6,550 nucleotides of DNA from Planctomycetota bacterium (GTDB lineage: Bacteria > Planctomycetota > Planctomycetia > Pirellulales > Lacipirellulaceae). Positions within the stretch are counted from its first letter, which is position 1. Every line of letters starts with the position of its first letter. The stretch lies in NCBI GenBank assembly GCA_013151315.1, contig JAADIN010000097.1, positions 1 through 6,550 of the forward strand, in the 5' to 3' direction. The translations under genes and the position numbers were made by a program. Below the pieces are notes generated by a model. The model saw only the letters and a program-made list of their open reading frames with translations. It was not told the origin of the DNA and did no database searches. Below, one piece after another: positions 1 through 5,618 of the stretch.

Positions 1-292
1 CGTCGTGGCTGCGAAAGAAAAACGGTGCCGACTCTTTGCCGGTGCTGTTGACGAACTGCACCCCGACTTTTTTTGAATAGGAACTCGCTTGGAGTTTTCC
101 GAGGACGCCCAAACGTTCGAACACCCAATAGGTCTCGGGCATCAGCGATTCGCCCACCGAGGGGCGAGGCAGTTTTTCGCGTTCGACAAGCAGGGTTTTG
201 ATGCCCGCTCGGGCGACGAGCGTTGCCACGGTCGACCCCGCAGGGCCTCCGCCCATGACGACGCAATCGTAGTTGGAATTGAGATCGCTCAT
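1..292 (-). CDS. FAD-dependent oxidoreductase, flavin halogenase/monooxygenase-like (N-terminal part)
   Basis: Only the first 97 codons are in the window; the gene runs off the left edge. The start is the ATG at 292-290 (MSDLNSNYDC). No convincing Shine-Dalgarno precedes it, and an in-frame TTG two codons upstream is possible. Residues 9-19 form the beta strand and dinucleotide-binding loop of an FAD Rossmann fold (G14-x-G16-x-x-G19 in VVMGGGPAGS). E37, at the end of the second strand (LLVERE), would bind the ADP ribose. The following RPSVGESLMP (43-52) is the conserved segment seen in flavin-dependent halogenases and related monooxygenases or geranylgeranyl-reductase-like enzymes. It is therefore probably a soluble or membrane-associated flavoenzyme acting on a lipid or aromatic substrate. 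The substrate and the choice between halogenation, hydroxylation and reduction cannot be decided, because the catalytic and C-terminal parts are missing. It does not look like HpnE, the squalene-forming desaturase. It follows the chorismate-lyase-like gene after 124 bp holding a large inverted repeat, so it may have its own promoter. Confidence 0.85.
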   Translation of the reverse strand, partial: MSDLNSNYDCVVMGGGPAGSTVATLVARAGIKTLLVEREKLPRPSVGESLMPETYWVFERLGVLGKLQASSYSKKVGVQFVNSTGKESAPFFFRSHD

Positions 293-318
293 GTCCAATT
301 TGTTACAGCTTGTTAGAA

Positions 319-405
319 GAACCACGAAATGCACGAAACACTCGAAAAGAAAAAAGCAAAAAATTCCCTTGTGATTTTTCGTGTTTTTCGTTTCTTTCGT
401 AGTTC
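319..405. repeat. Large imperfect inverted repeat, purine-rich CACGAAA type
   Basis: Arms of about 35 bp (319-353 and 371-405) pair at roughly 27 positions around a 17-base AT-rich loop. The left arm contains the repeated short word ACGAAA (ACCACGAAAT, GCACGAAAC, CTCGAAAAG), and the right arm is its complement (TTTTTCGTG, TTTTTCGTT, CTTTCGTAG). It fills most of the 124-bp gap between the stop of the chorismate-lyase-like gene and the start of the flavoprotein gene, both on the minus strand. It could act as a transcription terminator or mRNA-stabilising hairpin for the upstream gene. Similar ACGAAA-rich palindromes are, as I recall, dispersed in planctomycete intergenic regions; this was not checked. 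Confidence 0.7.
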
Positions 406-416
406 CCTATCTTTGG

Positions 417-941
417 TTAGGTACGGACAATTTCCAGCAACTCAACAATCGGCTGGCCTTCGACCAAAATCCGGGCCGTGCGGCCATAGCAATACGGATC
501 GTCCTTCAATTTTAATTGGAGTCGCAAGTCGGGGCCGGGAGTAATTTGCCAAAGTTGGCATAGTTCGACTTCTCGCAACAGATGATGTCGAATCATGATC
601 CGGCCCAGCGGCAAGGCTTGCGACTCGATTTCCATCCGCACAATCTGAGGCAGATTGGCCAAATCGATCCGCATGATTCCCAACTGCACTGGAGTGCCAT
701 CTCGCTGGAGCACTAACAGTATCTTGCGGGCATACAAATCTCCCTCGCGATTTTCTTTCAGGACACGAACATCCACCAGACTATTATGCCAAGCCTCGAC
801 CGTCACGGTCATGTGGTCGTGATGGGCCAAAAGGGCCTGGTACTGCTCGGGCAAGTCGGGAGCGTCGATCGGCGCAAAATCACCCAACTCGTCGAACGAC
901 GAGTAGAACAGCTCGGTCAGCGAGGAAATCAGATGGGGCAC
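417..941 (-). CDS. Chorismate lyase-like protein (DUF98/UbiC-superfamily type)
   Basis: A 174-residue soluble protein with no signal peptide or membrane segment. The pattern resembles the chorismate-lyase-like alpha/beta fold: LLAHHDHMTVTVEAWH (37-52), then a strand with an arginine (YARKILLV, R72), then PLGRIM (111-116, the glycine turn seen in lyases), then YGRTARI and a C-terminal PIVELLEIV with E167/E170. UbiC uses a conserved Arg and Glu in comparable places to split chorismate into 4-hydroxybenzoate and pyruvate. The likely role is making or binding a small aromatic acid, but activity is inference from family resemblance only. The start is chosen as GTG at 941, because no in-frame ATG exists between it and the overlapping upstream gene. 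That leaves 26 bp after the stop of the DUF116-prenyl synthase gene and no visible Shine-Dalgarno. Being tucked directly behind a prenyl synthase suggests a shared transcript and possibly a prenylated aromatic product. It could also be a non-catalytic member of the fold. Confidence 0.65.
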   Translation of the reverse strand: MPHLISSLTELFYSSFDELGDFAPIDAPDLPEQYQALLAHHDHMTVTVEAWHNSLVDVRVLKENREGDLYARKILLVLQRDGTPVQLGIMRIDLANLPQIVRMEIESQALPLGRIMIRHHLLREVELCQLWQITPGPDLRLQLKLKDDPYCYGRTARILVEGQPIVELLEIVRT

Positions 942-967
942 GGCAACGGGAGGGGCATCAGGAAGGT

Positions 968-2848
968 TTAGGTCGGCAGCGTGGGCGTGAGTAATTCCGA
1001 CTCGACCGCGGCCGGCCGCTCGAGCACCGTATCGACCAAATAGTACAGCAGACGCCGCAAGCTCTCGGGGTCCATCCCGTCGGCAATGCGCTCGGCTCGC
1101 TCTTGATACTTGTCGACCAGCAGGTGGGCTTTATCAAAAACGCCGGCCTCGTGATAAAGTTGTTTTGTGCGGGCAATCTTCGCAGATGCATCGTCCGAAG
1201 ACTCCATCAATTCGCAAAGTTCTTGACACGCTGAATCGCCGAGGCCTTCGAGTGCCAACGCCCACAAAATCGTGGGTCGACCACCCAACGTATCCAATCC
1301 GACCGACAATTTGTTGTCTTGGTCGCCTTGCCAGTCTTTGAGATCGTTGAGAATTTGAAACGCGATCCCCAAATGCTTAGCAAATTGTTTGAGCGGCAAT
1401 TCACGTTCGCCCAGCGGACCCGCACAACGCATCCCGCAAAGCAAAGCCGCCTCGAATGCAGGAGCCGTTTTCAATGCGTAGATTTTCAGCGCATCGAGCG
1501 GCGTAATTTGCTTGTTGCTCGCGTCTCGCCACATGAGTTCAGCGCCTTGCCCCTCACTCAAACGCAAATGGGCATCCGCAAGTCGGTCAAGAATATCGTT
1601 AGCCGTCTCCGCACCCAATGCTGCCGCGTCGCGACTCACCAGACGATAACCGAGCCCGATCATGTAGTCGCCCACGTTCACCGCCGCCGGCACCCCGTAA
1701 GTTCGATGAAGGGTCGGCTCGCCGTAACGAAAATCGTCGTCGTCTTCGATGTCGTCATGGACAAGCGAAGCTTTGTGAAAAGTTTCGATCGAGAGGGCAA
1801 CTCGCCGAACCGTGTCGGGAACTTCGGCCAAGTGCTGCTTGCCCGTGGCGGTCACTCCGCGAGCCCCCGTCATCGCGTCGTAGGCAGCCAAGGTGATAAA
1901 AGGCCGCGCGTACTTGCCGCCCTGAGCAAGAAATTCGCGTGCAAGAGTTTCCGTAGCCGCAATCGGATCTAAAAACGGGACAGGTTTAATTTCTCCGCCA
2001 GAAATTAGACCTGTCCCGTTTTTTCGTGCCGGCGGGGCCAGCCGTTCGAGTTCGGTCTGCTCGAAAAGATGTCGCGCAAAACGCAAAAGATGCAAGTACG
2101 ACGGGGTACGTGCTTGGCCCAATTTTTCATTCCCACCAGCCTGCACATGAATCATCTCATGGACCCAATCTTCGTCGACCGAGGTGTTGCGACAATCGCT
2201 CGACAGCAGCGGCACTGCCATGCAAGGGATGCCTGCAAGGAGCACTTTGTCAATCGATTTTTCGAGCACGTTCAAGCAGGCCACGCCGACGACGGCATCG
2301 ACATAGCCGCTAATGAGTATCTTCAAGACGATCGGCGATCCCTCGGCCACCAGCACCTTGTAGCCCAACTTCTCGGCCTCCTCGCGAAAGTCGGCGATGC
2401 TACATGCGCCGCATTTTTTGCAATCGAGGCCAAACTGGTCGTAGTCGGCCGGGCAACCTTCTGCGTGTTTGAGGCAATGGGGCAACAGCAGCAGTCGCCG
2501 CTTGAAAGGCACGCTCGCCACGTGCGCTCGCCAAAACTCAGACGATAACACCACCATCGTCCATCCCAAATAGCCTTCGGGAAGCTGCAGGTCTTCCAGA
2601 ACTCCGCGAGTGACTGCCTCGAGATCGTCTTTTGCGAAGTGGGGTTCGTGATCGAGTCGTGAAGCAAGCTGTCGGCAATAATCGCGGATTTTTTCTCGCA
2701 ATTCACGGCTGTTGGGCACCTCTTTGAGATGCCCCGTGCGGAGACGCTCTTTTTTGCGACGCTCTTTTTTGCGAGACTCCGTCGAGACTGACGTATCATC
2801 TGAGACTGCTCGACCGTTAGCCAAGAAATCGGTCGGTACGCTCGACAT
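968..2848 (-). CDS. DUF116 - polyprenyl diphosphate synthase fusion protein
   Basis: A 626-residue two-domain protein. Residues 1-45 are a charged leader containing a duplicated RKKER. Residues about 45-240 match DUF116, with the cysteine cluster LPHC (C125), C132, and C143/C146/C149 (CKKCGAC) that probably binds a metal or Fe-S centre. Residues about 295-610 are a trans-isoprenyl diphosphate synthase: GGKYARP (310-316) for IPP binding, the first Asp-rich motif DDIED at 365-369 in an unusually acidic run (D365 to D372), KTAPAFE (460-466), and a second Asp-rich motif written NDLKD (501-505). It would condense IPP with an allylic diphosphate in the cytosol; chain length cannot be read. The typical family length is 300-350 residues, so the extra length is the DUF116 part. 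The interdomain linker (276-293) is encoded by an inverted repeat. The ATG at 2848 is supported by a strong AGGAGG. It lies 65 bp downstream of the cyclase gene, suggesting prenyl-chain supply to that pathway. The role of DUF116 is unknown. Confidence 0.9.
   Translation of the reverse strand: MSSVPTDFLANGRAVSDDTSVSTESRKKERRKKERLRTGHLKEVPNSRELREKIRDYCRQLASRLDHEPHFAKDDLEAVTRGVLEDLQLPEGYLGWTMVVLSSEFWRAHVASVPFKRRLLLLPHCLKHAEGCPADYDQFGLDCKKCGACSIADFREEAEKLGYKVLVAEGSPIVLKILISGYVDAVVGVACLNVLEKSIDKVLLAGIPCMAVPLLSSDCRNTSVDEDWVHEMIHVQAGGNEKLGQARTPSYLHLLRFARHLFEQTELERLAPPARKNGTGLISGGEIKPVPFLDPIAATETLAREFLAQGGKYARPFITLAAYDAMTGARGVTATGKQHLAEVPDTVRRVALSIETFHKASLVHDDIEDDDDFRYGEPTLHRTYGVPAAVNVGDYMIGLGYRLVSRDAAALGAETANDILDRLADAHLRLSEGQGAELMWRDASNKQITPLDALKIYALKTAPAFEAALLCGMRCAGPLGERELPLKQFAKHLGIAFQILNDLKDWQGDQDNKLSVGLDTLGGRPTILWALALEGLGDSACQELCELMESSDDASAKIARTKQLYHEAGVFDKAHLLVDKYQERAERIADGMDPESLRRLLYYLVDTVLERPAAVESELLTPTLPT
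1971..2023. repeat. Near-perfect 24-bp inverted repeat embedded in frame in a coding sequence
   Basis: Arms 1971-1994 and 2000-2023 are complementary at 23 of 24 positions (only t1986/g2008 mismatches), around the loop ccgcc. The core word is ACGGGACAGGTTTAATTTC. On the coding (minus) strand it gives residues 276-293 of the fusion protein (KNGTGLISGGEIKPVPFL), exactly in the linker between the DUF116 and prenyl synthase domains, without breaking the frame. The length and symmetry resemble dispersed REP/MITE-like elements carrying GGGACAGGTC-type words that I recall from bacterial intergenic regions. It is unlike the REP family around the transposase further right. Confidence 0.9.
2743..2772. 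repeat. Exact 15-bp tandem duplication encoding RKKER twice
   Basis: The unit gacgctcttttttgc occurs at 2743-2757 and again, identically, at 2758-2772. Read on the minus strand it is five codons (Arg-Lys-Lys-Glu-Arg) repeated once, at residues 27-36 of the fusion protein, so copy-number change keeps the frame. Each unit holds a run of six A on the coding strand. The resulting basic stretch lies in a probably disordered N-terminal leader. Confidence 0.9.
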
Positions 2849-2855
2849 ACGCCTG

Positions 2856-2861
2856 CCTCCT
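2856..2861 (-). promoter_or_regulatory. Shine-Dalgarno site of the DUF116-prenyl synthase gene
   Basis: On the minus strand this reads AGGAGG, a full match to the anti-Shine-Dalgarno core, seven bases before the ATG at 2848. It fixes the start of the fusion gene. It contrasts with the other minus-strand genes here, whose starts have no clear site, so this gene can be translated independently of the cyclase gene. Confidence 0.85.
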
Positions 2862-2885
2862 GCCAGATGTCTACTCGTTTGTCTT

Positions 2886-2904
2886 CGGACCGCGTGGCGG
2901 TCCG
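2886..2904. repeat. Perfect short palindrome between the cyclase and fusion genes
   Basis: Two 8-base arms, CGGACCGC (2886-2893) and GCGGTCCG (2897-2904), are perfectly complementary around a 3-base loop. It lies in the 65-bp gap between the cyclase stop (2914) and the AGGAGG of the next gene. No T-run follows in the direction of transcription, so it is not a typical intrinsic terminator. It may be a REP-like repeat or an mRNA-processing or stability hairpin that sets relative expression of the two genes. Confidence 0.75.
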
Positions 2905-2913
2905 GCTATTCAT

Positions 2914-4824
2914 TTAAGGGACGGCACCGACGGGGGTCGGCGCGGCACCAGCCACCCGACACGCTCGAGCCAAGGCCCGGGTTGCAAAAATTTGCGGGTA
3001 CAGTCGCTCATAGTACCATAATTTCGCGAAGTAAAAACCGATCGGGGCTGGCTCAAGATGTCGACCCTCTTCGACCGCTTCGATCAGCCACGAGAGTCCC
3101 TGCTCGACACTTGAGGAGATGGATTCATCTCCCTCAGAGAAAGCAAGCAGAGCTTCGATGGCCAACGACGTTTCTTCGACACTCTCGCAAGCCTCGAAAT
3201 CGCCAGCTTTGCCCTCTTCTCTTGCACCTGGCGCTGCCCCCCAACCGCCCGAAGCGATTTGAGCATCGGCCAACCAACTTGCGCCACGCTTGGCCATCTC
3301 GGACTCGCCCAGTCCCAGTTCGCCCAACATCAGCAGCACCCGGGCGGTGCCAAACACTGGATTCGCTTCCTGGGGATGATTTTCGTTGCCAAACCACAAC
3401 GGCGTCCAACTTCCCTCAGCAGCCTGTTGCTGCCGGAGGTAGTCGAGGCCTTGATTCGTCGCCTGAGCAATTCGTTGTGCAAACGGTGCGTTCTTGTTTT
3501 CGAGTTGCAGTAGATCATGCCAGACATGCAAAGCACGCAAGGCATGCGCGGTAATATCGTTCGAACTGCGATCAAAAGGTAACTTCCCCCAGCCGCGACA
3601 GAAAGTAGGCCAACCCCCGTCGCGATTCTGCAGGTCGAGTAGCCAATGAACGCCGGCGAGCGCGGCTTGCCTGATTGCAGCGCTACGATCCCTTGGCCAA
3701 CGTCGATCAACTTTCGCCAGCGCCAAAAGGGCTGCCGAAGTATCGTCGGCGTCGGGCACGCCGCCTGAAAGGTCGGTCCAAGCCCAGCCGCCGGCGGCCG
3801 AGCCCGTGAAGGGGTGTTGCTCGCGATGCTGACAACCGAGCAGCCAATCAATCGCAGGATCCACCTCCTCTTTTTCGCACTTGTCCGAGACCAGCGTATC
3901 GATCGCCTGCGAAGTGTTCCAAGTGGCTAGGTTGGTATCGATGGGCCAACTTCCGTCAGCTCGAACCGAGGCGAGCAGAAACTCGACCCCTCGCCGCACC
4001 ACCGGGTGATCGGTCAGCCCCATACTTGCCAAGTTCATCACCACAAAACTGGTGAGCGGCGTCGCTTCCAAGTAGCCGCCACTGGCAGGTTGGATTGATT
4101 CGAGCACCGCCAAGCTGCGATTTTTGGCCGCGGTGCGAATCCAGCGCATTAAGGGATTGCGGGATGGAGCATGGTAATGCCGTGCTTGCCCCACCGCCAC
4201 CAAGGCGGGAATAGCATAACTGACCACCTGCAAGCGAACGCGACGATACCAGCGTTGCGGCAAACAGGCCATCTCAAAGGGCAGCGCCGCGACTTTCCGC
4301 CAGGGCACCATGTCGGCTAGCGCACAGTTTGCCAAAATGGGGATCGCAAAAGTCTTGTCCTTGCCAAATCGTTTTTTGAGCCCTGCAATCCCGCCTTGGC
4401 TTTCCACGTACTGCTCGGCTCGTTCCAAAAGATTGGCATACTTGGCCGGCACGCCAGTCAAATGAAACGCCGCTTGCACGAGCATCGTCGTGGCGAGGTT
4501 CGACCGACTTCGATCGGTATCACCCCACCCCCCATCATCGTTCTGCTGCTCAGCCAACCAGTGCAACGAGCAGACAATCATTTCGCTCAGGTCGCCACGG
4601 TAAATGTCGTCGATGTGCGAGGGTTCTTTTCCAGGCGTATAGGCAGGCAGCTCACAGCCACCTTGCTCCGCAAGAACAAGCGCACTGATCGCAGTAGCCG
4701 TCGACAGGGGCGAACTCGAAAGCTCGCCCGTCCAATGACCAGCAGGGTTACGTTCGGCAAGCAATGCCGAACGGGCGGTGTGATGAGCGGCAGCAAGCCG
4801 ATCAGAGTCCACTTGAAGAATCAT
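2914..4824 (-). CDS. shc: Squalene-hopene cyclase family protein
   Basis: A 636-residue cyclase, within the usual family range of about 630-720. It would cyclise squalene (or a related polyprene) to a hopanoid-type triterpene, normally as a monotopic membrane-associated enzyme. The diagnostic acid motif DxDD is present as D358-A-D360-D361 in GGVPDADDTSAALLAL; oxidosqualene cyclases carry DCTAE instead, so a squalene-type cyclase is favoured. Several QW-type repeats follow the alpha-alpha barrel pattern: QQNDDGGWGD (93-102), RADGSWPID (288-296), QNRDGGWPTF (399-408), QQAAEGSWTPLW (466-477), and QIASGGWGA (522-530). PFDRSSNDITAHALRAL (416-432) corresponds to the conserved region after the active-site domain. 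The C-terminus PIGFYFAKLWYYERLYP differs in detail from classical enzymes, and residues 477-493 replace the usual RWGVNYIYGT-like stretch with a longer loop, so the product may not be hopene itself. The ATG at 4824 has a hairpin, not a clean Shine-Dalgarno, before it. It is first in the minus-strand cluster, ahead of the prenyl synthase fusion. Confidence 0.92.
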   Translation of the reverse strand: MILQVDSDRLAAAHHTARSALLAERNPAGHWTGELSSSPLSTATAISALVLAEQGGCELPAYTPGKEPSHIDDIYRGDLSEMIVCSLHWLAEQQNDDGGWGDTDRSRSNLATTMLVQAAFHLTGVPAKYANLLERAEQYVESQGGIAGLKKRFGKDKTFAIPILANCALADMVPWRKVAALPFEMACLPQRWYRRVRLQVVSYAIPALVAVGQARHYHAPSRNPLMRWIRTAAKNRSLAVLESIQPASGGYLEATPLTSFVVMNLASMGLTDHPVVRRGVEFLLASVRADGSWPIDTNLATWNTSQAIDTLVSDKCEKEEVDPAIDWLLGCQHREQHPFTGSAAGGWAWTDLSGGVPDADDTSAALLALAKVDRRWPRDRSAAIRQAALAGVHWLLDLQNRDGGWPTFCRGWGKLPFDRSSNDITAHALRALHVWHDLLQLENKNAPFAQRIAQATNQGLDYLRQQQAAEGSWTPLWFGNENHPQEANPVFGTARVLLMLGELGLGESEMAKRGASWLADAQIASGGWGAAPGAREEGKAGDFEACESVEETSLAIEALLAFSEGDESISSSVEQGLSWLIEAVEEGRHLEPAPIGFYFAKLWYYERLYPQIFATRALARACRVAGAAPTPVGAVP

Positions 4825-4826
4825 AT

Positions 4827-4840
4827 GAGCCGAAAGGCTC
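4827..4840. promoter_or_regulatory. Small hairpin directly upstream of the cyclase start codon
   Basis: GAGCC (4827-4831) and GGCTC (4836-4840) are perfectly complementary around a 4-base loop. In the cyclase mRNA the stem would end two bases before the ATG. The only Shine-Dalgarno-like word, GGAG (rc of 4838-4841), lies mostly inside the stem. It could therefore limit ribosome access. The stem is short and could be chance. Confidence 0.4.
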
Positions 4841-4919
4841 CGGGGTTGGCAGGACGCGAGCGCTCCATTCTAGGCAGATCGGGCATCGTATCGCAACCGA
4901 CGCCAACAAACGGCAAATA

Positions 4920-4941
4920 TTCAGCCACGGGGCTTGCCCCG
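4920..4941 (+). repeat. REP palindrome upstream of the RAYT gene
   Basis: A head TTCAGCC is followed by ACGGGGCTTGCCCCG, a 5-6 bp G+C stem with a tiny CTTG/TT loop. Nineteen bases (4923-4941) are identical, in the same orientation, to the REP that overlaps the end of the transposase gene (5588-5606). It lies in the 177-bp divergent gap between the cyclase and the transposase. Confidence 0.85.
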
Positions 4942-4988
4942 AGAAGTTAAGTGATATACAAACGAACACTATCCCGCAGCCCCACCCC

Positions 4989-4994
4989 AAGGAG
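4989..4994 (+). promoter_or_regulatory. Shine-Dalgarno site of the RAYT gene
   Basis: AAGGAG lies seven bases before the ATG at 5002. It selects this start over the GTG at 4951, which would add 17 residues without any family resemblance. The protein from 5002 begins MILGFHSIFSTYGFW, a natural N-terminus for this group. Confidence 0.85.
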
Positions 4995-5001
4995 CAATCC
5001 C

Positions 5002-5589
5002 ATGATCCTCGGTTTCCACAGCATTTTCAGCACTTACGGATTTTGGCTGCCGAACGAGCCCCGTGGATCGTGGTCGACACTGGTCGCCTCGTGGGAACTG
5101 GCAAAATTCGGCCCGGCAACGAAGGTCGACACCCGTCGCAGCGTGGCCGCCCGCCCCTACGACCGAGGGTTAAAAAAACGAATGCAAGCGGTCTTGCAAC
5201 ATCCACCCGTCCATTTGACCGGAAAACAAGCTCAGACCATCGCCCTGAGCCTAGCAAACACTCCGTACACCATTCATGCTTGTGCCATTTTGCCGGAGCA
5301 CATCCATCTCGTCCTCAAGTATACCTCGCGTAGAATTCGCCAAGCGATCGGCCACATCAAATCGGAAGCCACAAAGGCCTTGCGCGAACAAGGTTATTTT
5401 ATGCAGCGCAGCCCCTGGGCCGATCATGGCTGGAACGTGTATCTCGATTCGCGTGAAGCGATGCGGCGAGCGATCAAGTACGTGGAGAACAACCCCGTGC
5501 GCGAAGGCAAACGGCGTCAATACTGGAGCAGCACCATCCCCTACAACGAAACCACCGACCACGCCGCTCGCCAAAACATCGACATTTAG
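5002..5589 (+). CDS. REP-associated tyrosine transposase (RAYT, Y1_Tnp/HUH family)
   Basis: A 195-residue single-strand DNA transposase-like protein related to IS200/IS605 TnpA. The HUH metal-binding pair is H100-x-H102 in ILPEHIHLVLKY. The likely nucleophilic tyrosine is Y160 in AIKYVENNPVREG, the usual Y-x-x-x-NPV-R-x-G context of RAYTs. Both are intact, so the protein may be active. The N-terminus FHSIFSTYGFWLPNEPRGSW (6-25) is longer than in the E. coli enzyme and fits a planctomycete-type subgroup. RAYTs bind and cleave REP hairpins and are normally single-copy, domesticated genes. REPs with a common consensus flank this gene on both sides, and the TAG stop is part of the downstream REP (head TTTAGCC, 5585-5591), so protein and substrate are physically linked. 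It is transcribed away from the cyclase cluster and toward the radical SAM gene. It has no obvious biosynthetic role here and probably arrived as a unit with its REPs. Confidence 0.9.
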   Translation: MILGFHSIFSTYGFWLPNEPRGSWSTLVASWELAKFGPATKVDTRRSVAARPYDRGLKKRMQAVLQHPPVHLTGKQAQTIALSLANTPYTIHACAILPEHIHLVLKYTSRRIRQAIGHIKSEATKALREQGYFMQRSPWADHGWNVYLDSREAMRRAIKYVENNPVREGKRRQYWSSTIPYNETTDHAARQNIDI

Positions 5590-5606
5590 CCACGGGGCTT
5601 GCCCCG
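5585..5606 (+). repeat. REP palindrome overlapping the RAYT stop codon
   Basis: Head TTTAGCC plus stem-loop ACGGGGCTTGCCCCG. The head supplies the TAG stop of the transposase gene (5587-5589). Same orientation as the copy at 4920-4941. It pairs with an inverted partner 12 bases downstream to form a BIME-like unit. Confidence 0.9.
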
Positions 5607-5618
5607 CGCGACCTTCCC

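Noticed and set aside
1..292. Assignment of the flavoprotein as HpnE (squalene-associated desaturase)
   Set aside because: The RPSVGESLMP segment after the Rossmann motif belongs to halogenase/monooxygenase-like flavoproteins, not to the amine-oxidase/desaturase type.
1319..1972. Long plus-strand open frame (217 codons) opposite the prenyl synthase domain
   Set aside because: It lies entirely antisense to a gene with clear family motifs and has a basic, arginine-rich, low-pattern translation typical of a shadow frame in GC-rich DNA.
2886..2904. Intrinsic terminator after the cyclase gene
   Set aside because: The hairpin is strong but no T-run follows it in the minus-strand direction.
2323..2913. 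Minus-strand open frame of 196 codons overlapping the start of the fusion gene
   Set aside because: It overlaps the DUF116 reading frame, which has the cysteine motif and a strong ribosome site. The A6 runs are not in the phase of a canonical -1 slippery heptamer, so a programmed frameshift is not supported.
2712..3554. Plus-strand open frame of 280 codons across the cyclase-fusion junction
   Set aside because: Antisense to two well-supported genes; the product is rich in Arg, Pro and Ser without any recognisable domain.
4951..5001. Longer N-terminus for the RAYT starting at GTG 4951
   Set aside because: The ATG at 5002 has AAGGAG at ideal spacing, and the added 17 residues show no family resemblance.
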